DNA of 64,000 bases from an uncultured Eubacterium sp. (GTDB lineage: Bacteria > Bacillota > Clostridia > Lachnospirales > Lachnospiraceae): assembly GCA_910584795.1 (NCBI GenBank), contig CAJUBZ010000009.1:1-64000 (forward strand). Direction: 5' to 3'. A program made the position numbers and the translations under genes. The notes under the pieces were generated by a model. It had not been told where the DNA came from. It ran no database searches and saw only the letters and a program-made list of their open reading frames with translations. Of the stretch, positions 35,565 through 43,574 are shown one piece after another (positions within the stretch are counted from its first letter, which is position 1; each line of letters begins with the position of its first letter).

Positions 35565-35695
35565 AAGTGGATAATCTTACAGACTATCCACTAGTTATAA
35601 TAATTCCAAATATATTATCTCATTTAGAAAATATAAACCTCGAATCGCTTCGTGCGTCTGGGTGAGAGCGGATACTCTGCTTTATTTTTTCAACA
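35565..35695 (-). promoter_or_regulatory. infC operon leader (L20-type) with attenuator
   Basis: Leader RNA from the promoter at 35702. A folded 5' part (about 35640-35690, segments GCAGAGTATCCGC and CACGAAGCG) is followed by an intrinsic terminator (35566-35573 with 35585-35592, then seven T on the minus strand). In Firmicutes, ribosomal protein L20 binds such leaders and causes early termination of infC-rpmI-rplT. Position and layout fit; the L20-binding fold itself is inferred. Confidence 0.7.
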
Positions 35696-35701
35696 TTTGA
35701 T

Positions 35702-35730
35702 ATAGTAACATCATATGAAATAATTGTCAA
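35702..35730 (-). promoter_or_regulatory. Sigma-A-type promoter of infC-rpmI-rplT
   Basis: Minus-strand TTGACA (35725-35730) and TACTAT (35702-35707) are exactly 17 bases apart. The stretch 35731-35850 upstream of it shows nothing further. Confidence 0.85.
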
Positions 35731-35850
35731 GTTTTTTCCAATAAAATCATATTTACTGATTACTTTTACACTCTATGTACTGGTCAACTATAACATGTAC
35801 CAACATTATTTGCAACAATAATATCAATACACGTTATAGCACCCTATTAA

Positions 35851-36177
35851 CTAACAATTACATTCAAAACTTCCACACTCTGTCTGACTCTGATGTGTAG
35901 CCCCATTACCATCTACAGTAATTTCTTTGGCATGACATTTACAATTATCATTAAATGTACAACGAACCGCATCACATCTTACATCCAATCGTGTTTCCGG
36001 ACCACAGTCACAATGTTCTGATTTTGCTGTTACACTATCTTTTTTTTCCTTAAAATCACCACAATATGTTGCGTCCTTAATTGTTGCATCTGTGCCGCCT
36101 ACAGAAATACCATCTCTGCAACATTTTGAATTCTTATTATAGTAACAATTTTTAACACTACAATTTAATACTGTCAT
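35851..36177 (-). CDS. DUF1540 domain-containing Cys-rich protein (two repeats)
   Basis: 108 residues from MTVLNCSVKNCYYN; GGAGG lies 6 bases upstream of this ATG. Two DUF1540 units are visible: CSVKNCYYNKNSKC...ATYCGDF (about 6-43) and CDAVRCTFNDNCKC...TECGSF (about 69-105), giving 16 cysteines in all. Each unit probably binds a metal or forms disulphides; family function is unknown, and members are common in spore-forming Clostridia. No signal peptide. The ribosome-binding site is buried in a strong hairpin, so translation may be regulated. It lies after thrS, probably on a separate or readthrough transcript. Confidence 0.88.
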   Translation of the reverse strand: MTVLNCSVKNCYYNKNSKCCRDGISVGGTDATIKDATYCGDFKEKKDSVTAKSEHCDCGPETRLDVRCDAVRCTFNDNCKCHAKEITVDGNGATHQSQTECGSFECNC

Positions 36178-36183
36178 AATAAA

Positions 36184-36228
36184 CCTCCACAATATTTATT
36201 TCGGAATCCCGATACAAATATTGTGGAG
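36184..36228 (-). promoter_or_regulatory. Hairpin sequestering the DUF1540 ribosome-binding site
   Basis: A 13-bp perfect stem (36216-36228 with 36185-36197) with a nested TCGG/CCGA pairing lies just before the gene on the minus strand. Its 3' arm contains four of the five bases of the GGAGG Shine-Dalgarno sequence (36184-36188), leaving only the last G unpaired. This would block translation unless opened by heat, a protein or an alternative fold. It might also be the 3' end structure of thrS. Confidence 0.7.
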
Positions 36229-36276
36229 TCTTTATTAAAATTTATTCAATTATAAAATTCCATTTTTTAACACTAT

Positions 36277-38241
36277 TTAATGAGTTTCATTATCCATTTC
36301 TACTGCTCTGATTTCCTTTGTATCAATTTCTTTGCAAATCTGATTAATAAAATCATCTAATGGCTTAACTCCCTCATCACCGGCAAATCGGCTTCTGACA
36401 GAAACTGTTCCATCAGCTTCTTCCTGTTGTCCGACTACAAGCATATATGGAAGTTTATCAAGTCTCGCCTCACGAATCTTATATCCGATTTTTTCTGAAC
36501 GGGAATCAACTGTCACATCAACATGTCTTGCCTTCAAAGCTTTTGCAACAGACTGTGCATAATCTTCGTATTTTTCTGATATCGGAAGAATTCTTACCTG
36601 TTCCGAACATAACCATGTAGGGAACTTACCTGCATACTTTTCAATCAACCATGCAAGTGTTCTTTCATAGCAACCCATAGATGTTCTATGAATAATATAA
36701 GGACGTACCTTTTCTCCATTTTCATCAATATAATACATATCAAACTGTTCCGCTAAAAGAGCATCCCACTGAATGGTAATCATCGTATCTTCTTTTCCAT
36801 ATACGTTTCTAGCATTAATGTCCACCTTAGGTCCATAGAAAGCAGCCTCTCCGACATCTTCAGTAAATTCAATATTCAGTTCTGTCAGTATTTCTCTGAT
36901 ATGCTGTTCTGTTTCTTCCCAAACCTCTGGTTCACCAATATATTTTTCTTTATTTTCCGGATCCCATTTTGAGAGATGATAGGTCACATCTTCTTCCACT
37001 CCTAATGTTTCAAGACAATGCTTCGCAAGAGCAAGACATCCCTTAAACTCTTCTACCATCTGGTCCGGACGTACAATTAAATGCCCCTCTGAAATAGTAA
37101 ACTGACGAACGCGTGTCAGACCGTGCATCTCTCCCGAGTCTTCATTTCTGAACAAGGTAGATGTTTCACTATATCTTAATGGCAAATCTCTGTAAGATTT
37201 CTGGCTTGCCTTATACACATAATACTGGAACGGACATGTCATAGGACGAAGTGCCATAACTTCTTTGTCTTTTTCCTCATCTCCTAATACAAACATGCCA
37301 TCTGTATAATGATCCCAATGTCCGGAAATCTTATACAAATCAGATTTTGCCATTAGCGGTGTTCTTGTCCTTGTATATCCCCATTCATTATCTTCCAAAT
37401 CTTCAATCCATCTCTGCATTTTTTGAATCATTTTTGTTCCTTTTGGAAGTAATAAAGGAAGTCCCTGTCCAATTACATCAACTGTTGTGAAAAGCTCCAT
37501 TTCACGTCCAAGCTTATTATGGTCTCTATTTTTCTGATCCTCTAACATTTCCAGATATTCATTTAAGGCCTCTTTATTATCAAAAGCTGTACCATATATT
37601 CTCTGAAGTCTTGCTTTATCTGAATCACCTCTCCAATATGCCATAGAAGATGAAATTAATTTAAACGCTTTAATAGGTTTTGTATTCATAAGGTGAGGAC
37701 CTGCACAAAGGTCTACAAATTCTCCCTGACTATAGAAAGATATAATTGAATCCTCCGGTAAATCCTTAATCAATTCTACCTTATATGGTTCATTTCTGTC
37801 CTCCATATATTTAATGGCATCTTCCCTTGGAAGCGTAAATTTTTCAAGTTTTGCACCTTTTTTAATTATCCTTTTCATTTCCGCTTCAATTTTATCCAAA
37901 TCCTCTCTGGAAAAAGGCTCGCTGTCAAAGTCATAATAAAATCCATCATCAATTGATGGTCCGATTGCCAGCTTTGCCTCTGGAAAAAGATTTTTTACCG
38001 CCTCTGCTAACACATGCGATGCTGTATGACGATAAGCCGCCTTTCCGGCCTCATCTTTAAAAGTCAAAATATTCAAAGTGCAATCTCTATCTATAGTAGT
38101 TCTTAAATCTACAACCTCTCCATCTATTTCTCCTGCACAGGCAGCTCTTCCCAAACCTCCTGCAATATCAAAAGCAACATCACTAACACTCATAGCTTCT
38201 GCATATTCTTTTACTGATCCATCTTTTAATGTAATCTTCAT
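36277..38241 (-). CDS. thrS: Threonine--tRNA ligase
   Basis: 654 residues. It charges tRNA-Thr. Order: TGS domain (1-60), editing domain (about 70-225, HTASHVLAEAVKNLFP and the zinc-like FVDLCAGPHLMNT), class II core (about 245-540, with motif 2 SETSTLFRNEDSGEMHGLTR), and C-terminal anticodon-binding domain (ILPISEKYEDYAQSVAKAL onward). AGGAGG precedes the ATG. Expression is under a threonine T-box about 170 bases upstream; the repeat element B1 sits between the T-box terminator and this start. Confidence 0.98.
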   Translation of the reverse strand: MKITLKDGSVKEYAEAMSVSDVAFDIAGGLGRAACAGEIDGEVVDLRTTIDRDCTLNILTFKDEAGKAAYRHTASHVLAEAVKNLFPEAKLAIGPSIDDGFYYDFDSEPFSREDLDKIEAEMKRIIKKGAKLEKFTLPREDAIKYMEDRNEPYKVELIKDLPEDSIISFYSQGEFVDLCAGPHLMNTKPIKAFKLISSSMAYWRGDSDKARLQRIYGTAFDNKEALNEYLEMLEDQKNRDHNKLGREMELFTTVDVIGQGLPLLLPKGTKMIQKMQRWIEDLEDNEWGYTRTRTPLMAKSDLYKISGHWDHYTDGMFVLGDEEKDKEVMALRPMTCPFQYYVYKASQKSYRDLPLRYSETSTLFRNEDSGEMHGLTRVRQFTISEGHLIVRPDQMVEEFKGCLALAKHCLETLGVEEDVTYHLSKWDPENKEKYIGEPEVWEETEQHIREILTELNIEFTEDVGEAAFYGPKVDINARNVYGKEDTMITIQWDALLAEQFDMYYIDENGEKVRPYIIHRTSMGCYERTLAWLIEKYAGKFPTWLCSEQVRILPISEKYEDYAQSVAKALKARHVDVTVDSRSEKIGYKIREARLDKLPYMLVVGQQEEADGTVSVRSRFAGDEGVKPLDDFINQICKEIDTKEIRAVEMDNETH

Positions 38242-38276
38242 GATTTTTCCTCCTTGTCATTCTTATTTTACTATAT

Positions 38277-38409
38277 TGTTTAGCACAGCTCGACTCCGTT
38301 TCACTACGTCTCGCTTGAGCTGAACGCTCAATAAAATTGAATAAATAATCAGATATATGAAAGCAAGCTTTCACATCTGCTTATTTATTCACTTTTGCTG
38401 TGCTAAACA
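38277..38409. repeat. CAAG-type cruciform element B1 in the thrS leader
   Basis: 133-bp palindromic unit. Outer arms TGTTTAGCACAGC/GCTGTGCTAAACA (38277-38289 with 38397-38409) are perfect. Inside are a hairpin TGAGC/GCTCA (near 38315-38330) and a long arm GAATAAATAA/TTATTTATTC topped by GAAAG-CAAG-CTTTC (38359-38372). It starts 6 bases after the T-run of the T-box terminator and ends about 25 bases before the thrS ribosome-binding site. It aligns with element B2. Confidence 0.8.
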
Positions 38410-38414
38410 GTAGC

Positions 38415-38645
38415 AAAAAAAGAAGTCCCTGTTTATGTTTCCATAAACAGGGACGTAATATACGCGGTTCCACCCTGATTGCTCCTAAATTCAAGAGCCT
38501 CTCAATTTGATGATAACGGAATCACCGGACTGGATTAGAGTCACTCAGAGGTAGTCTTCAATTACCCTTCTGTAAGATGCTCTCAGCCATGGCCTCTCTC
38601 TCTGTGACCCTCCAGATAATCTACTGTCCTCGTCAACGCTTTATT
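38415..38645 (-). promoter_or_regulatory. Threonine T-box leader of thrS
   Basis: The T-box core AGGGTGGAACCGCG lies at 38463-38476 (minus strand). The terminator stem (38425-38437 with 38442-38454, perfect 13 bp, loop of 4) is followed by seven T at 38415-38421. The Stem I region (about 38540-38640) contains the AGAGAGAG motif, and the likely specifier codon is ACC (Thr) at 38550-38552. Uncharged tRNA-Thr would pair with the specifier and the T-box bulge and prevent termination. Confidence 0.93.
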
Positions 38646-38653
38646 GTGTACTA

Positions 38654-38681
38654 ATTATAACATCATACATTTTAATGTCAA
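38654..38681 (-). promoter_or_regulatory. Sigma-A-type promoter of the thrS T-box transcript
   Basis: Minus-strand TTGACA (38676-38681) and TATAAT (38654-38659) are 16 bases apart, just upstream of the T-box leader. Confidence 0.85.
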
Positions 38682-38720
38682 TAAAATATTTTTGGAATTT
38701 TTGTATATACCCAACTTCGC

Positions 38721-38747
38721 CCTAGTAAAACCCCCATTTTTACTAGG
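38721..38747. other. Small hairpin upstream of the thrS promoter
   Basis: A perfect 10-bp stem (38721-38730 with 38738-38747) with a C-rich 7-base loop lies in the 150-base gap between the thrS promoter and the terminator of the CAP gene. It has no T-run. Role unknown; nothing else is seen in this gap. Confidence 0.5.
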
Positions 38748-38828
38748 ACGAACATCTATGAATCAATACCCTTTTTCATTTTAAGTATTTCTTCCTTAAA
38801 TTTTTCGGAAACGTTTCCAAGTGAACTA

Positions 38829-38871
38829 AAAAAAATTAGCCTATACGCTCAAATCGTTATAGACTAATTTT
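38829..38871 (-). terminator. Intrinsic terminator of the CAP/Big_2 gene
   Basis: A 16-bp imperfect stem (38832-38847 with 38855-38871) is followed by an eight-T run on the minus strand, about 45 bases after the stop. Confidence 0.85.
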
Positions 38872-38917
38872 ATCACAATTTCCAAAATAAGTAAATTATT
38901 AAAAATCAATTTTATTT

Positions 38918-39988
38918 TTATTTTGTATAAAATTCCTGCACCCAGTATGACCGAATTAGTAATTCGCCAAAATCTCCAATCATATTTCCGGCATCAAAAT
39001 ATCCTATCCCAATACATTCATATTTTGGATTTAGCATATTCTCTTTATGATATTTTTCACCATATAAATGTTTATAAGCATATGCCACAAACTTTGTTAC
39101 ATCTTCTGGTTTATCAGCTGTGTAGGCTAAATTCTCGCCAATTAATTTTCCCTTTTTAAAACCAACCTGATTATAAACAGTACTAAAGCTTTGACCATTT
39201 GGTCTTTCATGAGACCATTTCTCAGATATCTCTGTTGCTCTGATGTCTGCAATCTCAATTAATTTATCCAGCATCTTTAAAGGTTGTGCTTTCACTTTTA
39301 TTCTATCCTTGTTTAACCTGGATAACATTTCGAAAATAATTTTCTGGTTTGCTGCTTTTACAGGATCCTTATAGTCTGTCACAATTACTGAACATGATAC
39401 TTTCTTTCCTGCTACAGTAGCTGTAATCTTGCATTTTCCTTTCGCTTTTGCAATTACTAACCCTTTTTTACTAACGGTAGCAACATTTTCATTACTTGAT
39501 TTCCATTTTGCTGACTTTTTGGTATTGTATACCTTCAATTGAAACTGTCCTGGTTTTCCAGCATATATCGGTTCAGCATCTTCTGTATAAGTTATTTTCT
39601 GTACATCCATTTTGACATTTAACATTCCTAAAGTTACTTTTGTAAACTTTTTAGAAGACACTACTAAATTTTCCTGAACCCTTACTTTACAAGTATAAGT
39701 TTTTTTCTTATATTTTGCCTTGATTTTACATTGTCCTTTACCGACACCTTTAATCTTTCCTTTTTTTACTGTAGCTACTTTCTTATTTGTACTGCGCCAT
39801 TTTATCTTAGCTCCCTTAGGTACATTCAACATTTTTACTTTAAATGTTTTTCCCGCTACTACATAAACTGATTTGTAATTCAAGTAAGGATTACCTGCTG
39901 CCTGAACATCTTTAAACAATTGTCCTGTAACCATAACGGTCATAATAGCAATCATAACCAAAGAAAGTACTTTTTTTAACTTAAACAT
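38918..39988 (-). CDS. Exported CAP/SCP-domain protein with Big_2 domains
   Basis: 356 residues. A signal peptide (LKKVLSLVMIAIMTVMVTGQ) leads to two lysine-rich Ig-like Big_2 domains (about 32-105, KIKWRSTNKKVATVKKGKIK; about 130-205, SAKWKSSNENVATVSKKG), then a CAP domain (about 215-356) with KWSHERPNGQSFS, LIGENLAYTADKP, HKENMLNPKYECIGIGYF and YWVQEF. The CAP His and Glu residues are present. Bacterial CAP proteins are secreted with mostly unknown function, some binding the wall or lipids. No sortase motif. It shares Big_2 style with the LRR protein at 19637. Confidence 0.9.
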   Translation of the reverse strand: MFKLKKVLSLVMIAIMTVMVTGQLFKDVQAAGNPYLNYKSVYVVAGKTFKVKMLNVPKGAKIKWRSTNKKVATVKKGKIKGVGKGQCKIKAKYKKKTYTCKVRVQENLVVSSKKFTKVTLGMLNVKMDVQKITYTEDAEPIYAGKPGQFQLKVYNTKKSAKWKSSNENVATVSKKGLVIAKAKGKCKITATVAGKKVSCSVIVTDYKDPVKAANQKIIFEMLSRLNKDRIKVKAQPLKMLDKLIEIADIRATEISEKWSHERPNGQSFSTVYNQVGFKKGKLIGENLAYTADKPEDVTKFVAYAYKHLYGEKYHKENMLNPKYECIGIGYFDAGNMIGDFGELLIRSYWVQEFYTK

Positions 39989-40089
39989 AATAATACCTCC
40001 TACCTTTACATTATTCTTAGCATTACATATCTTTACAAGTTTATTTTATCTTAACTCTATATATTTGTAAATTCTGAAGTTCGCAATAA

Positions 40090-41214
40090 TTATTTTATCT
40101 TATATGAATATTTAACCTTTGCATTTTTAAATACATAATCCTGTGCTTTGTTTAATAATACAAGTTCTTTCATTTCCTTATCTGTATACTTCTCTTTCAT
40201 TTCTTCTGCACTATCCAGATTCGCTTCTGCATAAGAATTTTCGTATTCTTCTTCAATCTCCTCTTTCGTTGCAGTAAGTTTCAAATCCTTTGTCAACTGC
40301 CATAACAATAACTCAGACTTTAATTCAACATTGTAATTTTCCTGTATTACTTCATCGGTTAATCCATTCATTTGTTTATACTCTTCAACAGATACACTTG
40401 CAAATTCTGCTTCTGCTTCTGTATCCGCATCCATTGTATCAATTACCTGCTGCTGAAATTCTGCAGGAATTGCCTTTAAATTCACTTTTTCTATTGCTTG
40501 ATTCCACAATGCTGGTTTTACAATTTCCTCTTTGATATATTCTTTTTCCCATTCATAGAATTCATCAACATTGGAAACTCCTCTCTCTTCAAAATACTCT
40601 TCCTTAACCCATTTATCTGTTACTTTACTAACTACAAGTTTATTAACGTTTAATACTTTTAATTCATACTTGATTTTTTTCCCTGAATAATCTATTTTAT
40701 CCATGGACAATACATTTGCATCTTTACCGTTTTCTATATTTATGGAGATTTTATCTCCTTTCTTATGACCTTTTATCTTGTCCGAAAAAATTTTGTATGC
40801 ACCACTATTAATACTACTTCCAATATCTATAGACTGTTCTTCCATTGATAAATCCTGAACTTTTTTCCCATCGATATATGCTGTATAATCAAAATCAACC
40901 TGATCTGTATCCTTTGCTGCACGATCTACTTCATAGTGATAATTTGTATCTTCACTGACACACTCATCCCATTGTTCCTGTGTAACTTCATATTTCAGAC
41001 CCGTCACATCTCCTACCGAAATATAATCTTCTGTTTTAAATCCAAGTTCTTTATCAATATCTGCCTTTGGTTTAATACTTTTTGACCAGTATACAACAAT
41101 TGCAAAAACAATAATAATCACTGCAATAATAGCTGGTACAACTAATTTTGTAAAATCAAATTTCTTTTCCTCTATCTTGTTTTCCTTTAAATTTTCCTGA
41201 TTGTTGTTTTCCAC
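40090..41214 (-). CDS. Membrane-anchored trigger-factor/FKBP-like protein
   Basis: 374 residues, starting at GTG with AAGGAG upstream. One N-terminal transmembrane helix (LVVPAIIAVIIIVFAIVVYW, about 26-45) follows a short cytoplasmic tail. The outer part has an FKBP-like peptidyl-prolyl isomerase region (about 95-190, DTDQVDFDYTAYIDGKKVQD) and a helical region like the trigger factor C-terminal chaperone domain (KPALWNQAIEKVNLKAIPAE onward). It probably assists folding of exported proteins outside the membrane, a role played by PrsA elsewhere; this is inferred. Monocistronic, downstream of guaB's terminator. Confidence 0.8.
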   Translation of the reverse strand: MENNNQENLKENKIEEKKFDFTKLVVPAIIAVIIIVFAIVVYWSKSIKPKADIDKELGFKTEDYISVGDVTGLKYEVTQEQWDECVSEDTNYHYEVDRAAKDTDQVDFDYTAYIDGKKVQDLSMEEQSIDIGSSINSGAYKIFSDKIKGHKKGDKISINIENGKDANVLSMDKIDYSGKKIKYELKVLNVNKLVVSKVTDKWVKEEYFEERGVSNVDEFYEWEKEYIKEEIVKPALWNQAIEKVNLKAIPAEFQQQVIDTMDADTEAEAEFASVSVEEYKQMNGLTDEVIQENYNVELKSELLLWQLTKDLKLTATKEEIEEEYENSYAEANLDSAEEMKEKYTDKEMKELVLLNKAQDYVFKNAKVKYSYKIK

Positions 41215-41251
41215 TGTTCTATCTCCTTTATAGTATTTTAAATAAGTAATG

Positions 41252-41285
41252 AAAAAGAATCTTTATAAATAAAAGATCCTTTTTT
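41252..41285 (-). terminator. Intrinsic terminator of guaB
   Basis: An A/T-rich 13-bp stem (41252-41264 with about 41272-41285, one mismatch) with a T-run lies about 45 bases after the guaB stop. Confidence 0.7.
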
Positions 41286-41330
41286 ATCTTATCATAATTT
41301 GATAAATTAATATATATTTTTTTGCAATGT

Positions 41331-42785
41331 TTATACTTCTGTAGTATAGTTTGGAGCCTCTTTTGTTATGTGAATGTCATGAGGATGACTTTCCTTTAAG
41401 GAAGCTGCTGAAATTTTCACAAACTTTCCTGTTTCTTTTAATGTCTCAACATCCTTTGCTCCACAATAGCCCATACCTGAACGTAATCCACCCATCAACT
41501 GAAATACAGTATCTTCAATACTGCCTTTGTATGCAACACGTCCTTCAACACCTTCCGGAACAAGTTTTTTTGCATCAGCCTGAAAATATCTGTCTTTACT
41601 TCCATTTTCCATTGCCGCAATACTTCCCATTCCTCTGTAAACCTTATATTTACGTCCCTGGAATAACTCAAACTCTCCTGGAGCTTCATCACAGCCTGCA
41701 AACATAGACCCCATCATGCAAACACTTCCACCTGCTGCAATCGCTTTTACAATATCTCCTGAGAACTTAATACCTCCATCTGCTATAACCGGTACACCAA
41801 ATTCTTTTGCCACTTCATAACAATCCATTATCGCCGATACCTGAGGAACACCAATACCAGCAACTACACGGGTAGTACAAATAGAACCTGGTCCAATTCC
41901 TACTTTAACAGCATCAGCACCTGCTTCTATTAAATCCCTTGTTGCATCACCTGTTGCTACATTACCTGCAATTACCTGTAAGTCAGGATATTCTGCCTTA
42001 ATCTTTCTTAATGTATTAAAGATATTTGCTGAATGACCATGGGCGGAATCAATTACAATCACATCTACCTTTGCTTCAACCAATGCCTTAACTCTCTCCA
42101 TAACATTTGCAGTAATCCCTACAGCAGCACCGCAAAGTAATCTCCCCTGCTCATCTTTTGCTGATAATGGATATTTTATCTGTTTTTCTATATCTTTAAT
42201 TGTAATAAGTCCTGCTAAATTAAAATCATCATCTACAATTGGTAATTTTTCTTTTCTGGACTTTGCTAAAATAGCCTTTGCCTCTTCTAATGTAACACCA
42301 ACTTTCGCTGTAATTAATCCCTCTGAAGTCATAGAATCCTTAATCAGCTTTGTTCCATCTGTTTCAAATTTTAAATCACGGTTTGTAATAATACCTACCA
42401 GTTTCTTTCCAACAACAATAGGAACACCTGAGATTCTGAATTTTGCCATCAGGTCATTTGCATCCTTTAATGTATGTTCAGGAGTTAAATAAAACGGATC
42501 AGTGATGACACCATTTTCAGAACGTTTAACCTTATCTACTTCATCTGCCTGCTGTTCAATCGTCATATTTTTATGGATAATTCCTATACCACCCTGTCTA
42601 GCCATGGCTATAGCCATTCTGTGTTCTGTAACTGTATCCATTCCGGCACTCATCATAGGAATATTTAACTTAATCTTTTTCGTAAGATGTGTAGTCAAAT
42701 CCACCATATTCGGTGTAACCTCTGAATACTGAGGTACTAAAAGCACATCATCAAATGTTATTCCTTCGCCAATAATCTTACCCAC
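41331..42785 (-). CDS. guaB: IMP dehydrogenase
   Basis: 484 residues, starting at GTG (42783-42785) with AAGGAGG upstream; this gives the family's normal length and the usual N-terminus GKIIGEGITFDDVLLVPQYS. It oxidises IMP to XMP in GMP synthesis. A TIM barrel is interrupted by two CBS domains (about 95-205). Catalytic loop GIGPGSICTTRVVAG with the active-site Cys near 303; flap MGSMFAGCDEAPGEFELF; C-terminal MGGLRSGMGYCGAKDVETL. No guanine riboswitch is seen upstream; instead repeat element A1 lies 130 bases ahead. Confidence 0.98.
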   Translation of the reverse strand: MGKIIGEGITFDDVLLVPQYSEVTPNMVDLTTHLTKKIKLNIPMMSAGMDTVTEHRMAIAMARQGGIGIIHKNMTIEQQADEVDKVKRSENGVITDPFYLTPEHTLKDANDLMAKFRISGVPIVVGKKLVGIITNRDLKFETDGTKLIKDSMTSEGLITAKVGVTLEEAKAILAKSRKEKLPIVDDDFNLAGLITIKDIEKQIKYPLSAKDEQGRLLCGAAVGITANVMERVKALVEAKVDVIVIDSAHGHSANIFNTLRKIKAEYPDLQVIAGNVATGDATRDLIEAGADAVKVGIGPGSICTTRVVAGIGVPQVSAIMDCYEVAKEFGVPVIADGGIKFSGDIVKAIAAGGSVCMMGSMFAGCDEAPGEFELFQGRKYKVYRGMGSIAAMENGSKDRYFQADAKKLVPEGVEGRVAYKGSIEDTVFQLMGGLRSGMGYCGAKDVETLKETGKFVKISAASLKESHPHDIHITKEAPNYTTEV

Positions 42786-42913
42786 TGATTCTTCCTCCTT
42801 ATATTCAATTCTTTGTATTAAAAACGCAAACAATTTTCACGCTATTTTATCGAAAATACTAACACAAAAAAGCGACACAGTCAATGACTATATCGCTTTT
42901 ATTGACAAAAAAC

Positions 42914-43055
42914 GTAACAGTTCAGCCATCAGCTCGAATTTGCTTTGCTTCTTCTCGCTGATTTGGCTCACCATATGATACAGAACATATATATCAAATT
43001 GTCTGCAAGCAGTCATTTGCTATAAATGTTCTGTATCGCATGGCTGAACTGTTAC
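42914..43055. repeat. CAAG-type cruciform element A1, upstream of guaB
   Basis: 142-bp unit. Outer arms of 15 bp are perfect (42914-42928 with 43041-43055, GTAACAGTTCAGCCA and its complement). Inner arm GATACAGAACAT/ATGTTCTGTATC is perfect and leads to CTG-CAAG-CAG (CAAG 43006-43009). The other hairpin (TCAGC/GCTGA) is partly decayed. The element at 57802 has exactly the same length and the same outer arms with one change. No coding capacity. Confidence 0.88.
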
Positions 43056-43063
43056 CAAAAATC

Positions 43064-43564
43064 TTATTCAGCCTTAATCACAATATTTGGTCGTACATGG
43101 TGCATGGCCTCAATTACTTTTTCATTCGGCTCAAACAACACCTTCACCTTGCCATTTGCATTATTAATTATCATGGCATAAACTGTACGTTTTTTATTCC
43201 CTGACGAATAATCTTTCAAAACAGCATTCATAGAAGCTCTCACAACTTGTTCTGACATGACCGGAGCAATAATTTCTGCTTCCCTGATATTATAATTAGC
43301 AATATTTTTTCTTCTGCTCTGTCCCATGATTTTATCTACAGTAAAATCACCATTCAAAAGAGAATATTCATATTCCACATTAGTATATAACCATACCATA
43401 TAAGAAGCATATCCCAGCAAAACTGTTAGAGTAAAACCTAATATACCTAACCAAAGTATGCTCATTACACCTATCAGAACAACAAAGACAGAAAATATGC
43501 GCAGTAATACTCCTGATATATTCGTTCCTCTTTTAATAATCTGTTCTACAAAAACCTCATCCAT
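43064..43564 (-). CDS. Small membrane protein, possibly DUF6106 family
   Basis: 166 residues from MDEVFVEQIIKRGTN, chosen because GGAGG lies just upstream; a longer open frame would run into the previous gene. Two adjacent hydrophobic helices (about 20-65, IFSVFVVLIGVMSILWLGIL and FTLTVLLGYASYMVWLY) are followed by a cytoplasmic domain with YEYSLLNGDFTVDKIMGQSR and VKVLFEPNEKVIEAMHHVRP. The gene follows the FakA-like gene by 10 bases, so it is in that operon. Family assignment is tentative and function unknown. Confidence 0.7.
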   Translation of the reverse strand: MDEVFVEQIIKRGTNISGVLLRIFSVFVVLIGVMSILWLGILGFTLTVLLGYASYMVWLYTNVEYEYSLLNGDFTVDKIMGQSRRKNIANYNIREAEIIAPVMSEQVVRASMNAVLKDYSSGNKKRTVYAMIINNANGKVKVLFEPNEKVIEAMHHVRPNIVIKAE

Positions 43565-43574
43565 AACGCCTCCA

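Noticed and set aside
41215..43055. Possible guanine riboswitch before guaB
   Set aside because: The purine aptamer core is absent; the structured sequence upstream is repeat element A1, which has copies elsewhere.
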